A stretch of 64,000 nt of DNA from Rhodanobacter sp. C01 (GTDB lineage: Bacteria; Pseudomonadota; Gammaproteobacteria; Xanthomonadales; Rhodanobacteraceae): contig NZ_MUNR01000014.1 in assembly GCF_002001045.1 (NCBI RefSeq), positions 682,001-746,000 on the forward strand, written 5' to 3'. Every line of letters starts with the position of its first letter. Within the stretch, counting starts at the first letter, position 1. Of this stretch, positions 62,766 through 64,000 are shown piece by piece. Made by a program: the position numbers and the translations under genes. The notes beneath the pieces were generated by a model. It was not told where the DNA came from. It made no database searches and saw only the letters and a program-made list of their open reading frames with translations.

Positions 62766-63674
62766 TCAGTTCGTGATGTCTGGCTCGAAAAAGCTCCAGC
62801 GCACGTCATCGAACTTGGCCTTCATCGCCGCTTCGACGGTGTTGATCGCGTCGATCAGGGTGCGGTCGCTGGTGGCCGGCTGCATGCGCGCCTTCACCGC
62901 CACCATTACGTCGGGACCCATCTGCAGGGTGATCAGGTTCAGGACCTCGGCGACTTCCGGGCGGCTGTTGAGGAAGTCGAGTAGTTCGGTGCGGCGGCGT
63001 GGTTCGACGCCCTGGCCGATCAGCAGGGCCTTCACCTCGATCGCCACCAGCACGGCGACCACCACCAGCAGCACGCCGATCGCGATGGTGCCGAGCGCGT
63101 CGAACATCAGGTTGCCGGTGAGCATGGTGGCGCCGATCGCCAGCGCGGCCAGGCACAGGCCGATGAGGGCGGCCAGGTCCTCGCCGAAGATCACCAGCAG
63201 TTCGCTGGAGCGCGTCTCGCGGAACCACGTCCACAGGCTTTGCGTGCCGCGCGCCTGGTTCACTTCCTGCAGGCAGCCGTGCATCGAGAAGCTTTCGGCG
63301 ACGATGCCGAACACCAGCACGCCGAGTGCCAGCCACGGCCACTTCAGCGGCTCGGGATGCGTGAGCTTGTGGATGCCCTCGTAGACCGAGAACATGCCGC
63401 CGACGCTGAACAGCAGGATCGCGACCAAGAACGACCAGAAGTACAGCGCGCGCCCCCAGCCGAGCGGGAATTCCTCCGACGGTGGCCGCTTCGCCTGGCG
63501 CATGCCGAGCAGCAGCAGGCCCTGGTTGCCGCAGTCCGCCAGCGAATGCACCGCTTCGGCCATCATCGCGCCGGAACCGGTGATGATGGCTGCGAACAGC
63601 TTGGCTACGAAGATGGCGAAGTTCGCGCCGAGGGCGAGCAGGATCGGCTTCAGCGAGTTGGCGTGACCAGACAT
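62766..63674 (-). CDS. Cation diffusion facilitator family transporter
   Basis: A 302-residue CDF transporter with about six membrane segments and a C-terminal cytoplasmic domain (~215-300). The metal-site motif AEAVHSLADCGNQ (His-x3-Asp) in TM2 and the partner motif FGEDLAALIGL in TM5 are present. It exports divalent metal such as Zn or Fe in exchange for protons. The ATG at 63674 gives the family-typical N-terminus; the upstream open frame to 63851 is unlikely. Confidence 0.88.
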   Translation of the reverse strand: MSGHANSLKPILLALGANFAIFVAKLFAAIITGSGAMMAEAVHSLADCGNQGLLLLGMRQAKRPPSEEFPLGWGRALYFWSFLVAILLFSVGGMFSVYEGIHKLTHPEPLKWPWLALGVLVFGIVAESFSMHGCLQEVNQARGTQSLWTWFRETRSSELLVIFGEDLAALIGLCLAALAIGATMLTGNLMFDALGTIAIGVLLVVVAVLVAIEVKALLIGQGVEPRRRTELLDFLNSRPEVAEVLNLITLQMGPDVMVAVKARMQPATSDRTLIDAINTVEAAMKAKFDDVRWSFFEPDITN

Positions 63675-63738
63675 GCGGCGTCGATCCCTGGAGTTGATCC
63701 CGCAGTTTAGCGTTGCCGCATAATTTTGCGACCAGGCT

Positions 63739-64000
63739 TCAGCGGATGCCGACTCCGACGCCGACACCGAAGTGGATGTTGCTGCGGCCCTTTTCCATTT
63801 CCGCGGGCGTCCATACGTGCGACTGCGCGGCAACGACCAATGGGAATACATAGTCGGCTTCGCCGACCTTGCCGGCGCGGCTGCCGTTGAGCTTGCCGCT
63901 GACCGTCATCAGCGCGCCTGGCGGATAGCTGAGCGGTTCCACGTAACCAGGCATTACCACGATGAAGCGGCCGCCACCGTTGTCGCCCGCTTGTGGTCGC
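63739..64000 (-). CDS. Slp-family outer-membrane lipoprotein, 3' part
   Basis: The C-terminal ~86 residues of a protein whose 5' end lies beyond the window. RFIVVMPGYVEPLSYPPGAL, VSGKLNGSRAGKVGEADYVF and a PLVVAAQSHVW close resemble Slp/YeaY starvation-inducible lipoproteins. A Gly-Val-Gly repeat tail (GVGVGVGIR) ends it. The lipobox is not visible because of the truncation. Confidence 0.75.
   Translation of the reverse strand, partial: RPQAGDNGGGRFIVVMPGYVEPLSYPPGALMTVSGKLNGSRAGKVGEADYVFPLVVAAQSHVWTPAEMEKGRSNIHFGVGVGVGIR

Overview
The window is a GC-rich gammaproteobacterial chromosome segment. The combination of genes points to the Xanthomonadales, probably family Rhodanobacteraceae (Rhodanobacter/Dyella/Frateuria type): YaeQ, a RIO1-type kinase, DUF1415, DUF4087 and DUF1993 proteins, an ALDH7-type AmaB, a chromosomal integron, and many 'GTAGGAGCG...' palindromes between genes. 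The genus assignment is inference.

1-18 kb: housekeeping and exported proteins. These are a small exported His-rich protein, a COG3904-like periplasmic protein, an XRE/MmyB-type regulator, an M28 metallopeptidase of the glutamate-carboxypeptidase type, a Tiki/ChaN-like exported protein, an exported SAM-methyltransferase-like protein, a GH18 lipoprotein, a DDAH-family hydrolase, an S4/pseudouridine-synthase homologue lacking the catalytic Asp, a luciferase-like monooxygenase, a methyltransferase, a RIO kinase, an FKBP lipoprotein, YaeQ and a large trypsin-fold protease.

18-32 kb: RluA-type pseudouridine synthase, OPT transporter, an mprF-acvB operon (lysyl-phosphatidylglycerol synthase/flippase plus AcvB/VirJ hydrolase), an AhpD-like protein, DUF4087, rsmC-rsuA (16S rRNA modification), YkgJ and DUF1415 proteins, an SLT-domain protein after a 645-bp gene-poor stretch, SelO, and a tRNA-Arg(CCU).

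32-45 kb: amaB, DUF4190, an SDR, a methyltransferase, pyrD, murB, poxB, a repeat-filled gap, an Fsr-type MFS exporter divergent from an AraC regulator, and ppk1.

45-54.3 kb: a chromosomal integron. The integrase gene intI (+) sits at the right end. To its left, about 8 kb holds 17 small minus-strand genes separated by 14 recognisable attC sites plus degenerate remnants, running up to the stop codon of ppk1. The first two cassettes are an apparently exact tandem duplication. Recognisable cargo includes YcxB-like, YdeI/OmpD-associated, MazG-like, NTF2-like, RibD-C/DHFR-like and ABM-domain proteins. The rest are unknown, and six cassettes encode small membrane proteins. Several reading frames end on a TAA supplied by the attC site and begin 3-6 bases after the recombination core.

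54.4-64 kb: mfd (with a REP-type palindrome inserted in frame), GNAT, MmcQ/YjbR and VOC proteins, an SGNH hydrolase, a large exported alpha/beta hydrolase, a cation diffusion facilitator, and the truncated end of an Slp-type lipoprotein.
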